From Candidatus Moraniibacteriota bacterium (GTDB lineage Bacteria > Patescibacteriota > Minisyncoccia > Moranbacterales > UBA11712): a stretch of DNA of 48,114 bases. A model generated the notes under the pieces. That model searched no databases. It was not told the DNA's origin and worked only from the letters and a program-made list of their open reading frames with translations. This document shows, in pieces, positions 23,497 through 32,867 of this stretch; positions within the stretch are counted from its first letter, which is position 1; each line of letters starts with the position of its first letter. The DNA is taken from contig JAQVJV010000005.1 of NCBI GenBank assembly GCA_028695025.1, positions 1 to 48,114 on the forward strand, read 5' to 3'. A program made the translations under genes and the position numbers.

Positions 23497-24021
23497 TTAA
23501 CAAGTATAATACAAAAGCAAGCTGGCGATGATGATAGGGAGGATGGCAAAAACGATTTTTTGTCCCTGGAAAAAAGATTTTCCGTCGTTTTTCTTCCTGG
23601 TGAAGACGTGAATGAATGTGCCAAGAGCAAGCAATAGGCTTCCGAGCGTAATCCCAAAAAGCAATTTGTCGATGCCGCAAATCTGGTGGAAGGGATGTCC
23701 GATTTTTCCTTTGAGCCAAAGGGGAATAAGGATAATGGCATAATAGGCGGCAAAGACGGCGATTTTTCGGCCTTTGAAGCGGATATTTTTCTTGTCGAGC
23801 CAAGTGATGGTCCAAACCGACATGGAAACGATGAGGGCCCCGATCCAAAGTCCGGAAATGGAATCGTCAATTCCCAGCCATTCGGCAAGCCCGAGCCCCG
23901 CACCGACTGCCACAGTGCAAACAGGACAAACAGCGAAAACTTGCTTGGCGGAAAAAACGAAAGATGCTATAATTATAAATAATATCTTTGTCATTGTTTT
24001 TTTGTCTGAATTGATCTTCAT
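23497..24021 (-). CDS. Integral membrane protein with CPVC motif
   Basis: 174 residues. The N-terminus is a hydrophobic signal-like segment (KILFIIIASFVFSAKQVFA) followed at once by VCPVCTVAVGAGLGLAEWLGIDD, then three to four more membrane helices. The CPVC could be redox-active or bind metal. An alternative start is the Met ten codons in (23994). I have no secure function. Transcribed divergently from the surface protein at 24100, sharing a promoter region. Confidence 0.8.
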   Translation of the reverse strand: MKINSDKKTMTKILFIIIASFVFSAKQVFAVCPVCTVAVGAGLGLAEWLGIDDSISGLWIGALIVSMSVWTITWLDKKNIRFKGRKIAVFAAYYAIILIPLWLKGKIGHPFHQICGIDKLLFGITLGSLLLALGTFIHVFTRKKNDGKSFFQGQKIVFAILPIIIASLLLYYTC

Positions 24022-24052
24022 GCTTAGTTCAGGATAATACTAAAATCAATGC

Positions 24053-24081
24053 TTGGCAAATAAAAACTATTCTGGTAAAAT
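24053..24081 (+). promoter_or_regulatory. Promoter of the surface-protein genes
   Basis: TTGGCA (24053-24058), 17 bases, TAAAAT (24076-24081). On the opposite strand TTGCCA (24059-24054) lies 17 bases from TATCCT (24036-24031), a weak promoter for the minus-strand gene that would give a leaderless message. The two -35 boxes overlap. Confidence 0.7.
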
Positions 24082-24099
24082 AAAAAACAAGAACGAAAA

Positions 24100-25065
24100 A
24101 TGAAAAAAACAAAACTCAAAAAATTTTCTCAAAAGAGTACGAAGATATTTTTTTCTGTCGCGCTTTTTATTTTGGTTTTTGGAATGGCAAGCGTGGTGAA
24201 GATCCAGGCGGGCAGTTCTGACAGTGTGACTGGTTGGCTATGGGGAGGAACTGATGATGGTGTCGGCAATACGACCAACGTCGGCTGGATCAGCGCGAAT
24301 AGCACGAACACTGGCGCGCCTGTTTCCTATGGGATCAATGTCCCATCAAGCGATGGAAATGTCAGCGGTTATGCCTGGAGCGAAAACATTGGCTGGATAA
24401 GCTTTAATTCCAGTGATTTGACAGGGTGCCCTTTAGGAACATGCAACGCTAGAAGGGAGGGGGATTATCTTAAAGGCTGGGCAAGGATAATTGGTATCAA
24501 AACCGAGCTGGTTGCGGGAAATTCTGGTGGCTGGGAAGGTTGGATAAGCTTGGATGACAAAAACGGCACCAATAAATACGGGATCCAAATAAGCAAAATG
24601 TTGGGAGTGGGAAGCGGAAGCCACACCTATGCGTGGTCTGATGAGCTCGGCTGGATCGATTTTGGCCAAGCGAAAGTGAAAAATTGTCCGGCGATTTCCT
24701 GCGCGACAAGGCAAGTATGTTCAGGAAGCAGTTTTTCAAGCTGTGACTCCACGTTTTGTAGCCGTCCGTCCGGGGATACGGATGTTTCTTGTTCGCCAAG
24801 CGGGACTTCCTGGACCTGCGACAACGGATGCGGGACTACTATCAATTGTTCTGCAAGTCTCCTGTCAGATGTGGACGGAGCTTGCGGAGATTGGAACGGA
24901 TGCAGTAATCCAACCGGTGATTATTGCTCTTCCGGAACGAGAAGTAATTTGGCTGAAAATAACTACGAATCCAGCTGGGATTGCGAAGGGCAGTGTGGTG
25001 GCACGGATGTTCATTGCTCGGCCAACGGTCTCAAATCCTGCGGCTGGATCGAAACAAATCCATAG
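24100..25065 (+). CDS. Secreted surface protein with GWISF repeats
   Basis: 321 residues. Signal peptide (~20-45). Then repeated units around the word GWIS: VGWISANS, YAWSENIGWISFNSS, GWEGWISLDD, YAWSDELGWIDF. These are typical of CPR surface proteins. The C-terminal half is Cys-rich (VCSGSSFSSCDSTFC..., DVDGACGDWNGCSNPTGDYC) and resembles the Cys modules of the truncated protein at 117-3110. The end SCGWIETNP is shared with that protein. Confidence 0.8.
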   Translation: MKKTKLKKFSQKSTKIFFSVALFILVFGMASVVKIQAGSSDSVTGWLWGGTDDGVGNTTNVGWISANSTNTGAPVSYGINVPSSDGNVSGYAWSENIGWISFNSSDLTGCPLGTCNARREGDYLKGWARIIGIKTELVAGNSGGWEGWISLDDKNGTNKYGIQISKMLGVGSGSHTYAWSDELGWIDFGQAKVKNCPAISCATRQVCSGSSFSSCDSTFCSRPSGDTDVSCSPSGTSWTCDNGCGTTINCSASLLSDVDGACGDWNGCSNPTGDYCSSGTRSNLAENNYESSWDCEGQCGGTDVHCSANGLKSCGWIETNP

Positions 25066-25106
25066 TTTTCGCATAACAATAATTTGTAATACATAACAAA
25101 AATAAT

Positions 25107-25892
25107 ATGAAGAAAATCATTTACTGGTTCTCTGTAGTTGTAGTGGGAATCGCTCTCGGTCTCGCGCTCCAATTCGCGCGGGCTTGGACTGAACCGGTTG
25201 CCACGCCTCCCGGCGGAAATCTGGGAGCGCCGATAAACACGGGAGGCACAACGCAAACCAAATCGGGGGACATTTGCACGACTTATGGGGGAACGACAAA
25301 GTGTTTGAGCAGTTCCGGCGGAGGTTCTCCAAGTGTAAGTATGTGTGTGTGTAGATTAGTTTATTCATATGTATCATGCGGTAATGGGTGGTATACGGAA
25401 GTTCAGAAAAATTGCGGGGAAGGATGGGAAAGTGCCATGACCTTTGGTTTTGCTTCAAACGAATTTCCAAATTGCGCCTGGCAGAATAGCAATATATATT
25501 TCCCTTGCGATGATGATATTTCGCATATTAGTTCAGATTTTCTCTATGAAGGGGATCATAATGCGAGCGCTTGCACGGATGAAGGCGGAGTGGTTGAAGT
25601 TTTAGACGGCGAGAGGGTTTGTCATTTCACGTATAGTTCTCCGAAGTCGGGTTGCCCCAGCGGATGGACAAGATATGGGGATTGGTCGGCAACCAGTAGC
25701 GATTCGGTTTCATGTTCAAGTTGCACGTCCTGCACTGTCACCGGATCACATTCCTGGGGGGATACGCCGGTGGAAAGTTGTGAATATAGTGTACCAACGA
25801 TTAGTGGTAGTGGCATTTCATGTTCATGGGGTTCATGGGCGACAACGACTACTCTTTGCTTGAAGAAGTTAACGGAAGCAGCTTGCTATTAG
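25107..25892 (+). CDS. Secreted Cys-rich surface protein
   Basis: 261 residues. Signal peptide MKKIIYWFSVVVVGIALGLA followed by FARAWTEPVATPPGGNLGAPINTGG, a start I associate with pilin-like or surface proteins of Parcubacteria. The rest is rich in Cys, Ser and Gly (SMCVCRLVYSYVSCGNG, VSCSSCTSCTVTG). Function unknown. It lies 41 bases after the GWISF protein and is probably exported with it. Confidence 0.75.
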   Translation: MKKIIYWFSVVVVGIALGLALQFARAWTEPVATPPGGNLGAPINTGGTTQTKSGDICTTYGGTTKCLSSSGGGSPSVSMCVCRLVYSYVSCGNGWYTEVQKNCGEGWESAMTFGFASNEFPNCAWQNSNIYFPCDDDISHISSDFLYEGDHNASACTDEGGVVEVLDGERVCHFTYSSPKSGCPSGWTRYGDWSATSSDSVSCSSCTSCTVTGSHSWGDTPVESCEYSVPTISGSGISCSWGSWATTTTLCLKKLTEAACY

Positions 25893-25919
25893 GCTTAATT
25901 TTTAATCGAATATTTCTTT

Positions 25920-26468
25920 ATGCAGGAACAAAACATGAAAAAAATATTATGGGGCGTTTCGGCGGTTCTAATGATTCTTGTCGCGGTGATAATTTTCCAG
26001 CAAATGACGCTGTTGAAACTGAAAAAAAACTTCCAGCAAGTCTTTCCCGACATGGACGACGCGGAAAACGTATCTTCTCCGGAGGACGGGACATCTGGTC
26101 AGATAGGGCCGGATGGCTATGATATTGCTGAACCAAGCGAAGTGAAAACTGTGAGAAATAATATTATAAACCAGACCAATATTATAAAAGGAGTGATAAC
26201 AAAAAAGGAAGGAGATGCCCTTTGGGTTGAGGCTGATGTGGTTGATTTGCGAAATCTGGCGAAAGGCGATCTTTCCCCGGAAGGCATGAAGAATCTGCCG
26301 ACTGTGAAAAAGACTTTTGAAGTGGCAATCAACGGCAAGACGGAATTTGAATCAATAACCAAAGATGAATTGGCAAAAGATATGAAAGTTGGGGTGTTTG
26401 CGGAAGAACTTGTTTATAAAGTTGAAAAGTTAACAGCCTTGAAAATCGGCAAATCCGACGAAGAATGA
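25920..26468 (+). CDS. Membrane-anchored hypothetical protein
   Basis: 182 residues. The Met at codon 6 (25935) gives a cleaner start for the membrane anchor (MKKILWGVSAVLMILVAVIIF). An acidic linker (~45-75) is followed by a beta-rich domain (NIIKGVITKKEGDALWVEADVVDL...KTFEVAINGKTEFESITKDEL). Not recognised. Likely the last gene of the surface-protein run. Confidence 0.7.
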   Translation: MQEQNMKKILWGVSAVLMILVAVIIFQQMTLLKLKKNFQQVFPDMDDAENVSSPEDGTSGQIGPDGYDIAEPSEVKTVRNNIINQTNIIKGVITKKEGDALWVEADVVDLRNLAKGDLSPEGMKNLPTVKKTFEVAINGKTEFESITKDELAKDMKVGVFAEELVYKVEKLTALKIGKSDEE

Positions 26469-26558
26469 TTTCCTCCTCTTATGAAAATATTTATTGTTTA
26501 GCGAAGCGAGAGAAATTAAAGCAAGATTCGATTTCCGAGCGAGTGACAACATCAAAAT

Positions 26559-26622
26559 GGTAAATACCCTGTGTCTTGCCGCGGAACCCGCAGGATCCAA
26601 GGCTTGCCCTGGGGTTAATACC
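26559..26622. repeat. Possible palindromic repeat element
   Basis: Ends GGTAAATACCC and GGGGTTAATACC are imperfect inverted repeats. The inside is GC-rich with short complementary words (CTTGCC, GGATCC). It stands out in an AT-rich 185-base spacer with no gene. Copy number elsewhere would decide whether it is a mobile palindrome. Confidence 0.4.
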
Positions 26623-26653
26623 GATTTATTTAAGCGATTAAGTTTCCCTCCAG

Positions 26654-28162
26654 ATGCTTGACAGGGTCAACAGATTTTTCCTGAAATTGGAAAATAGTGA
26701 CATTCCAATATTTTTTTATGTGGTCTCGTTTTTTTTCTTGACGCAATTGAGGAATTTTTTCGAGCAATTTTCGACGGGTGTTCCCATCAGATTTGACATA
26801 TTTCTTCATTATACCCTTTTTTATGTCGCGCTTGCTCCGGCTTTGATCCTTTTTTTCCATCATTTTTCGCGAATTTCAATTGCCAAAACCGCCAAAGTCG
26901 TCTTGGTTTTTTTCGTGATTATAGTTTTGCCTCCAGTCATCGACCTTATTCTGACGAGAGGAGAGGGCGTGTGGATAGGATATCTCAATGATAAAATTTC
27001 ATTGCGGAATTTTTTCTTCGGAGGGCTGTTTTTTTCAAATGATGTCAGTCCGGGCATAAAAATAGAAATTGCCGTAATGCTGGCAGCTTCATTTCTGTAT
27101 TTCCGGTCAAAAAAAAGTTCTCTCTCAAAAGGTGCGTTGCTGTCATTCGGTGTTTATTCCATCATTTTTGTTTTTTCAAGAATACCTTTTCTCCTAAATC
27201 TTTTTTTGTCGCTGGCAGGTTGTGATTATGTTTTTCTTCTTTATGACAAACTTCTTTCCAATTTTTTCAGCATAATTGCTCTTGTTTTGTTCCTGTTCGT
27301 TTTTCGATGCGCGAATCCCGCTTATTTCAAAGCAATTGTAAAAGATTTTCGATATAAGCGGTATCTTTTTTACGCCCTAATGGTTATTCTTGGCGTGGCG
27401 ATTGCCGGATCACAGCGATTCGTTCTGTCTTTTGGGATTGTCCTGGATATCATTCTGTATCTCATTTCGCTTATCTTTGCCTCTCTCTTCTCGATTGTTA
27501 CCAATGATATTACAGATATTGATATCGACCGAATTTCCAACAAAAACCGGCCTTTGGTTACGGGGGCAATCGACCAATATAACTACGAAATCATTGCTTG
27601 GATTTCACTGGCGCTTTCATTGTCCCTCTCGATGTTGGCGGGCGGGTTTTCCGGTTTCTTTTTTATTGTATTGTTTATCGGCGTTTATTTCCTTTATTCC
27701 ATGCCCCCGTTTCGCTTCAAGAGAGCGACCTTTTTTTCAAAAATTGCGATTTCCCTGAATTCATTCGTATTGGTTTTGTCCGGTTATCATCTTTTGACGG
27801 GGACGCTGAAAAATTTTCCTTCCGGGATATGGCCTTTTTTCCTGATTGGCATAACGGCTGCTGCCAATTTTATCGACCTCAAAGATTATGCCGGGGACAA
27901 AAAAGCCGGAATAAAAACTCTGCCCGTTGTTTTTGGCGAAAGAAAAGCGAAATTACTAATCAGCATCTTTTTCATTTTTGCGTATCTGATGCCTTTATGG
28001 CTTCTTAATGACCAAATAAAAGGAAAATTGGTTTCGTCGGCCCTTTTGCTTTTAGCCGCTGTTCAATTTTTTCTGATCAACAGGAAAAAGTACAGCGAAA
28101 GGCCGGTTATGATTGTCATCCTGATCAGTGTCTTGATTATTTTATTTTCCTTTAGGGGGTGA
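26654..28162 (+). CDS. UbiA-family prenyltransferase with extra N-terminal membrane domain
   Basis: 502 residues, all membrane. The C-terminal ~300 residues are UbiA-like: NDITDIDIDRISNKNRPLVTG (~283, first Asp-rich motif) and DLKDYAGDKKAGIKTLPVVFG (~408, second). About 230 residues of additional helices precede it. UbiA enzymes join polyprenyl chains to an acceptor; the acceptor cannot be told. The N-terminal domain may bring its own lipid-handling role. A terminator follows. Confidence 0.85.
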   Translation: MLDRVNRFFLKLENSDIPIFFYVVSFFFLTQLRNFFEQFSTGVPIRFDIFLHYTLFYVALAPALILFFHHFSRISIAKTAKVVLVFFVIIVLPPVIDLILTRGEGVWIGYLNDKISLRNFFFGGLFFSNDVSPGIKIEIAVMLAASFLYFRSKKSSLSKGALLSFGVYSIIFVFSRIPFLLNLFLSLAGCDYVFLLYDKLLSNFFSIIALVLFLFVFRCANPAYFKAIVKDFRYKRYLFYALMVILGVAIAGSQRFVLSFGIVLDIILYLISLIFASLFSIVTNDITDIDIDRISNKNRPLVTGAIDQYNYEIIAWISLALSLSLSMLAGGFSGFFFIVLFIGVYFLYSMPPFRFKRATFFSKIAISLNSFVLVLSGYHLLTGTLKNFPSGIWPFFLIGITAAANFIDLKDYAGDKKAGIKTLPVVFGERKAKLLISIFFIFAYLMPLWLLNDQIKGKLVSSALLLLAAVQFFLINRKKYSERPVMIVILISVLIILFSFRG

Positions 28163-28180
28163 GGGGTTGTATTTTACGAC

Positions 28181-28207
28181 AAAAAACCGGAGATGATCCG
28201 GTTTTTC
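28181..28207. terminator. Bidirectional terminator between ubiA-like gene and rpmB
   Basis: AAAAAACCGGA, loop GATGA, TCCGGTTTTT. It lies between convergent genes. Confidence 0.9.
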
Positions 28208-28227
28208 TATTAAGAATAAAGAATAAT

Positions 28228-28395
28228 TTACTTACTTTCTGTTTTCAGGCACTTTGTGCAGACTTTCAAGCGGCGGTTGCCGATCTTTTTTGACTGCAGA
28301 TTGACGGCGACGGTCCTTTTTGAGGCGATATTGGAATGGGAGCGGGACTGGGATGATTTGGGCCCGCGTCCGCATATTTGGCAAGTTCGGCTCAT
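28228..28395 (-). CDS. rpmB: Ribosomal protein bL28
   Basis: 55 residues on the minus strand, below the ORF-track cutoff; the track shows only a shadow ORF in another frame. The reading is MSRTCQICGRGPKSSQSRSH... and ends KVCTKCLKTESK. Two CxxC pairs (CQIC and CTKC) give the zinc-binding form. NRRLKVCTKCLK and SKRTVAVNLQ are diagnostic. It is alone, away from rpmG, and convergent with the UbiA gene. Confidence 0.93.
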   Translation of the reverse strand: MSRTCQICGRGPKSSQSRSHSNIASKRTVAVNLQSKKIGNRRLKVCTKCLKTESK

Positions 28396-28475
28396 AACGC
28401 GTAACACGTAACACGTAACGCACAGCGAAACATTCGTATCGTTTCGAGTTATGCGTTTCGAGTTATGCGATTAGG
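28396..28475. repeat. CGTAACA-word spacer with direct and inverted copies
   Basis: CGTAACACGTAACACGTAAC on the left and GTTTCGAGTTATGCG twice in tandem on the right (28439-28469). The two sets are partly complementary (CGTAAC and GTTATGCG). It resembles the spacer at 33142-33176. It would form the leader of rpmB on the minus strand. Confidence 0.6.
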
Positions 28476-28545
28476 TTGCTTATTTACAAAACTCACGATA
28501 TCATAAGAAAAGATTTTTAGCAAGAGCGGTGTAATAACAAAAGAT

Positions 28546-29235
28546 ATGCCCGATCTAATTCTTCTCATTATAATCCTCATTATGTCGGCGGTGGTCCACG
28601 AGGTTTCGCACGGCTTTGCGGCTTTTTGGCTGGGGGATCCGACAGCCAAATATATGGGCCGGCTCACGCTCAATCCTCTGAATCATTTGGATCCTTGGGG
28701 GTCGTTTCTCATGCCGGCGCTTCTTTTGCTCCTGTCCGGCGGGCGTTTTTTCTTTGCTTCGGCCAAACCAGTGCCGTATAATCCGTATAATCTCCGCAAC
28801 CAGAAATACGGGCCGGCGATTGTGGGGGCGGCCGGGCCGATGTCGAACATAATAATCGCACTGGTTTTTGGAATATTTCTCCGAATTTTCATGATGGCGG
28901 GTCTTGTTCCGGCAAGTGATGCGATAACTCTCGTCGGCAATATTTTCACCGGTGCTAATCTTGTTGGCTCGGGCATGAGTGTCATTGCGATAATCTTCAC
29001 CATGATTATCTATGTGAATATCCTCCTGGCTATTTTCAATCTCATTCCCATTCCGCCGCTTGATGGCTCAAAACTCTTGTTTGCAATTCTTCCGATGCGG
29101 GAGGAAACGAAAATCCGCCTTGAGCAATACGGCTTGATTTTTGTCATTCCCCTTGTCATCCTTCTTTCCGAGCCGATTTTCACGGTTATTTCCTGGATCG
29201 AATTGATATTTTTCCGAGTTGTTTTAGGAGTTTGA
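28546..29235 (+). CDS. Site-2 protease family (M50) membrane metalloprotease
   Basis: 229 residues, about six membrane helices. Metal motif HEVSH (18-22) in the first helix, and NLIPIPPLDGSKL (~167) supplying the second metal ligand of the family. AKPVPYNPYNLRNQKYGPAIVGAAGPMSN is also conserved. No PDZ domain, so it is the short form. It cleaves membrane proteins, possibly the anti-sigma of the ECF pair, though that is only a possibility. Confidence 0.92.
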   Translation: MPDLILLIIILIMSAVVHEVSHGFAAFWLGDPTAKYMGRLTLNPLNHLDPWGSFLMPALLLLLSGGRFFFASAKPVPYNPYNLRNQKYGPAIVGAAGPMSNIIIALVFGIFLRIFMMAGLVPASDAITLVGNIFTGANLVGSGMSVIAIIFTMIIYVNILLAIFNLIPIPPLDGSKLLFAILPMREETKIRLEQYGLIFVIPLVILLSEPIFTVISWIELIFFRVVLGV

Positions 29236-29260
29236 CGATTAAATTCATTTTTTGTAAAAT
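29232..29260 (+). promoter_or_regulatory. Promoter for the coiled-coil gene
   Basis: TTGACG (29232-29237), 17 bases, TAAAAT (29255-29260). It overlaps the stop codon of the M50 protease gene. The expected RNA start is 3-4 bases before the ATG at 29271, so the message is nearly leaderless. Confidence 0.8.
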
Positions 29261-29270
29261 TATATTTACC

Positions 29271-29633
29271 ATGAAGAAAAAAAATGAAAAAAAGAAAGAA
29301 GAAATGACTCTGCAAAAACTTGCTGGAATGGTTCAAAGAGGATTTATTGAATTGGAAAGTAAAATGAGTACAAAGTTTGATGAAGTTGAGTCTAGATTAG
29401 AAAAGGTTGAATCGAAACTTGACGGAATCGAATCACGATTGGATAAAATTGAATCAAGGCTTATAAACATTGAAAATAGGTTGGATAACGTAATTCTTGA
29501 GATGGCAGATATGCGAAAGGATATTACGAATAAACTGGAAGACAATGTTAGAAAAATTGAACTAAAAAAACTGGAAAAAAGGGTCGCTATCTTGGAAAAA
29601 GTTATCATTGGACAGAAAAAAGTTGACATATAA
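29271..29633 (+). CDS. Coiled-coil protein with heptad repeats
   Basis: 120 residues from the ATG at 29271 (the track's TTG at 29232 is inside the promoter). Basic N-terminus (MKKKNEKKKEEM), then tandem seven-residue units VESRLEK, VESKLDG, IESRLDK, IESRLIN, IENRLDN, then a further helix. A parallel coiled coil is expected. Function unknown; similar proteins are widespread and fast-evolving. The rpsL promoter starts within its last codons. Confidence 0.75.
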   Translation: MKKKNEKKKEEMTLQKLAGMVQRGFIELESKMSTKFDEVESRLEKVESKLDGIESRLDKIESRLINIENRLDNVILEMADMRKDITNKLEDNVRKIELKKLEKRVAILEKVIIGQKKVDI

Positions 29634-29651
29634 TGAATATTTTTATATTAT
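29623..29651 (+). promoter_or_regulatory. Promoter of the str operon (rpsL)
   Basis: TTGACA (29623-29628), 17 bases, TATTAT (29646-29651). The short leader contains GCTA-GTTAGG-TAGC followed by CACTTGTTTTTC, a small terminator-like hairpin just before the rpsL start. Confidence 0.85.
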
Positions 29652-29685
29652 CTATTTTGCTAGTTAGGTAGCACTTGTTTTTCTT

Positions 29686-30099
29686 ATGCCTACAATCAAT
29701 CAACTCAAAAAAAGACCGCGGAAGACTGCGTCGAAAAAATCGAAATCCCCAGCCATGGGGCGGATTTTCAATACCAAGAAAAACCGGCCTTTTGAAACAA
29801 ACAGCCCGTTCAAGCGGGGAGTTTGCGTGAAAGTTTCTACCACAACTCCCAAAAAACCGAACTCGGCGCTTCGAAAGATCGCCCGTGTGCGGCTTTCCAA
29901 TGGGATGGAAGTGACGGCATATATTCCCGGAATCGGCCACAACTTGCAGGAACACTCAATCGTGATGATCCGCGGCGGAAGAGTGCCGGATTTGCCGGGA
30001 GTCCGTTATCATGTCGTGCGGGGAGTGCTTGATTCGGCGGGAGTAAATGAACGGAAGCGGGGCCGGTCGAAGTACGGAGCGAAAAAACCTAAAGAATAA
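29686..30099 (+). CDS. rpsL: Ribosomal protein uS12
   Basis: 137 residues, slightly longer than usual (~124) because of extra residues around [20 protein letters not shown] near the N-terminus. The decoding-centre loop [22 protein letters not shown] is intact with the streptomycin-site Lys, and [13 protein letters not shown] is standard. First gene of the str operon, with its own promoter. No Shine-Dalgarno site. Confidence 0.97.
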   Translation: MPTINQLKKRPRKTASKKSKSPAMGRIFNTKKNRPFETNSPFKRGVCVKVSTTTPKKPNSALRKIARVRLSNGMEVTAYIPGIGHNLQEHSIVMIRGGRVPDLPGVRYHVVRGVLDSAGVNERKRGRSKYGAKKPKE

Positions 30100-30227
30100 A
30101 CGCACTGATTTTGCGCAAATTTAAAACAAGTTCCATACAGAAAGCGCAGATTGTATTGTTATGAATAATATATCTGTGTCATCAGCGTCAAATCTGCTTA
30201 AAATCTGTGTTTAATTTGTGAGCCATT

Positions 30228-30695
30228 ATGCCAAGAAGAAAAAGAGTATTTAAGAAAACTTGGAAGATAGATCCGAACTACGGCAGTTTGCTTGTGGGCC
30301 GTTTTGTCGGCCATCTGATGCAAGAAGGGAAAAGAAGCATCGCTGAAAAAGTGGTGAGGGATTCTTTTGACATTATTCATGAGCGTACCAAAAAAGGGGG
30401 CTTGAATGTTTTTGAGCAAGCTATCAAAAACGTGTCTCCCCTCGTCGAGCTCAAATCCCGCCGGGTGGGCGGCGCCAACTATCAGGTTCCGGTCCAGGTG
30501 GCGGGCGACCGTCGGGCGACGCTTGCCATGCGCTGGATAATTTCTGCTGTGAGATCGAAAAAAGGCAAAAAAACCGCGGAAAAATTGGCAGACGAGCTTC
30601 TCGATGCCGCTCAAAAGCAGGGCGCGGCGATGAAGAAACGGGAAGATACCCACCGGATGGCGGAAGCGAACAAAGCATTCGCCCATTTCGCGTAA
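30228..30695 (+). CDS. rpsG: Ribosomal protein uS7
   Basis: 155 residues, normal length. Begins MPRRKRVFKK and contains LVGRFVGHLMQEGKRSIAEK, NVSPLVELKSRRVGGANYQVPVQV and RMAEANKAFAHFA. It binds the 16S 3' major domain. It follows rpsL after a 128-base spacer containing a tgcgcaaat/cagattgtat word mixture. Confidence 0.97.
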   Translation: MPRRKRVFKKTWKIDPNYGSLLVGRFVGHLMQEGKRSIAEKVVRDSFDIIHERTKKGGLNVFEQAIKNVSPLVELKSRRVGGANYQVPVQVAGDRRATLAMRWIISAVRSKKGKKTAEKLADELLDAAQKQGAAMKKREDTHRMAEANKAFAHFA

Positions 30696-30707
30696 AAATA
30701 AAACTCT

Positions 30708-32792
30708 ATGGCCAGACAATACTCAATAGAAAAATACAGAAATATAGGGATTATTGCCCATATTGACGCCGGGAAGACGACAACCACCGAGCGTGTTTTG
30801 TTTTATACCGGAATTTCCCACAAAATCGGGGAAGTGCACGAAGGGGAGGCGACGATGGACTGGATGGAGCAGGAGAAGGAGCGCGGAATAACAATCACTT
30901 CCGCCGCGACCACTTGTTTTTGGAAAGATTGCCAAATCAATATCATTGACACGCCGGGACATGTGGATTTCACGGTTGAGGTGGAACGGAGCCTTCGCGT
31001 TCTTGACGGAGGCGTGGTGGTTTTTGACGGAAAAGAGGGAGTGGAGCCGCAATCGGAAACAGTATGGAGGCAAGCGGACAAGTATAACGTCCCCCGAATG
31101 TGCTTCATCAACAAGATTGACAAAGAAGGGGCGGATTTTGAATATTCTTTCAATTCCATCATCAACCGGCTCAATCCGAACGCGGTGGCGGTTCAAATTC
31201 CCATCGGTGAAAGAGGCGACTTTTCCGGAATAGTCGATCTCATGAGGATGAAAGCGGTGTATTTTGAAGGCCAAATGGGAGAAATTGTGAAAGAGGACGA
31301 AGTTCCGGCGGAACTCTTGGAAAAAGCAAAAGAATATCGCGAAAAAATGGTGGAAAAAATTGCGGAAACGGATGACGCGCTCACGGAAAAATTTTTGGGC
31401 GGGGAGGAAATTCCGATGGAAGATCTGAAGAAAGCTCTTCGCCAAGCGGTGATTGACGTGAAATTATTCCCGGTTTTTTGCGGAACGGCTCTTCGCAACA
31501 AAGGCATCCAGCCGATCCTTGACGCGGTGGTGGATTATCTTCCGTCCCCGCTTGATATTCCGCCGGCGAAGGGAACTGATCCGAAAACCGAGGAAGAAAT
31601 CGAAGTGAAAGCCGACGACAACGAGAAATTTTCCGCCCTTGCTTTCAAAGTGGCAACAGATCCGTTTGTGGGACAGCTCACTTTTTTCCGGGTTTATTCC
31701 GGAACAGTGAAAGCGGGTTCGTATGTCCTCAATTCCACCAAGGGTGAAAAAGAGCGTATCGGGCGGATTCTCCAGATGCATTCCAACCATCGTGAAGAAA
31801 AAGAAGAAATTTATGCCGGCGGCATAGGGGCGCTTGTCGGAATGAAATATACAACCACCGGCGACACGCTTTGCGATCCGGAAAAACCGGTGATTCTTGA
31901 ATCAATCACTTTCCCGGAGCCGGTCATTTCCATTGCGATTGAGCCGAAAACAAAGGCTGATCAGGAAAAAATGGGCATGGCGCTCAAGAAACTGGCCGAA
32001 GAGGACCCGACTTTCCGGGTGCGGACCGACGAAGAGACGGGACAGACCATCATTTCCGGAATGGGCGAACTCCATTTGGATATCATCGTTGATCGGATGA
32101 AGCGTGAGTTCAAGGTGGAGGCCAATATCGGCCGGCCGCAGGTGGCCTATCGCGAAACGATCCGGAAAACGGCCGAAGCGGAAGGGAAATATATCCGGCA
32201 GTCGGGCGGTCGCGGACAATATGGCCACTGCTGGCTTCGGGTGGAACCGATGGAGCCGGGCAGCGGTTTTGAATTTGCAAATGAAATCAAAGGCGGTGTC
32301 ATTCCGCAAGAATATATTCCGCCGATTGAAAAGGGCGTGAAAGAAGCGCTTGACAATGGTGTTGTGGCCGGATACCCGATGGTGGATTTGAAAGTCGCGG
32401 TCTATGACGGGTCATTCCACGAAGTCGATTCTTCGGAAGCGGCTTTCAAAATCGCGGGATCCCTTGCGGTCCAGGAGGCGGTGAAGCGGGCGAATCCTAT
32501 CATCCTTGAGCCGATCATGAAGGTGGAAGTGACTACGCCGGAGAGCTTCATGGGAGACGTGGTGGGCGATCTCAACTCGAAGCGCGGCCAGATCCAGGAA
32601 ATGGAAGATCGGGGAGAGGGGAATGCGCGGGTGAAAGTCATCAAATCGACGGTGCCGCTCGCTTCCATGTTCGGTTATGCCACCCAGCTCCGCTCCATGT
32701 CCCAGGGACGGGCGAATTATTCCATGGAATTCGACCACTACGAGGAAGTTCCGCGAAACGTGGCGGAAGAAATAAAAGGAACTCACAAATAG
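30708..32792 (+). CDS. fusA: Elongation factor G
   Basis: 694 residues. GTPase motifs [19 protein letters not shown] (G1), [10 protein letters not shown] (G2), DTPGHVDF (G3), NKID (G4), then the domain II-V sequence with [36 protein letters not shown]. It catalyses translocation and, with RRF, recycling. 12 bases after rpsG. Confidence 0.98.
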   Translation: MARQYSIEKYRNIGIIAHIDAGKTTTTERVLFYTGISHKIGEVHEGEATMDWMEQEKERGITITSAATTCFWKDCQINIIDTPGHVDFTVEVERSLRVLDGGVVVFDGKEGVEPQSETVWRQADKYNVPRMCFINKIDKEGADFEYSFNSIINRLNPNAVAVQIPIGERGDFSGIVDLMRMKAVYFEGQMGEIVKEDEVPAELLEKAKEYREKMVEKIAETDDALTEKFLGGEEIPMEDLKKALRQAVIDVKLFPVFCGTALRNKGIQPILDAVVDYLPSPLDIPPAKGTDPKTEEEIEVKADDNEKFSALAFKVATDPFVGQLTFFRVYSGTVKAGSYVLNSTKGEKERIGRILQMHSNHREEKEEIYAGGIGALVGMKYTTTGDTLCDPEKPVILESITFPEPVISIAIEPKTKADQEKMGMALKKLAEEDPTFRVRTDEETGQTIISGMGELHLDIIVDRMKREFKVEANIGRPQVAYRETIRKTAEAEGKYIRQSGGRGQYGHCWLRVEPMEPGSGFEFANEIKGGVIPQEYIPPIEKGVKEALDNGVVAGYPMVDLKVAVYDGSFHEVDSSEAAFKIAGSLAVQEAVKRANPIILEPIMKVEVTTPESFMGDVVGDLNSKRGQIQEMEDRGEGNARVKVIKSTVPLASMFGYATQLRSMSQGRANYSMEFDHYEEVPRNVAEEIKGTHK

Positions 32793-32867
32793 AGAACGAA
32801 TATTAAACGAATGTTAGCGAAGAGTTTGTTCTAATTCGTGTTTAATTAGTTTATAATTAGCAAGTTT

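Noticed and set aside
28396-28475. CGTAACA tandem words as a CRISPR or satellite array
   Set aside because: Repeat unit is only 8-15 bases with two or three copies; better described as one of the palindromic spacer families.
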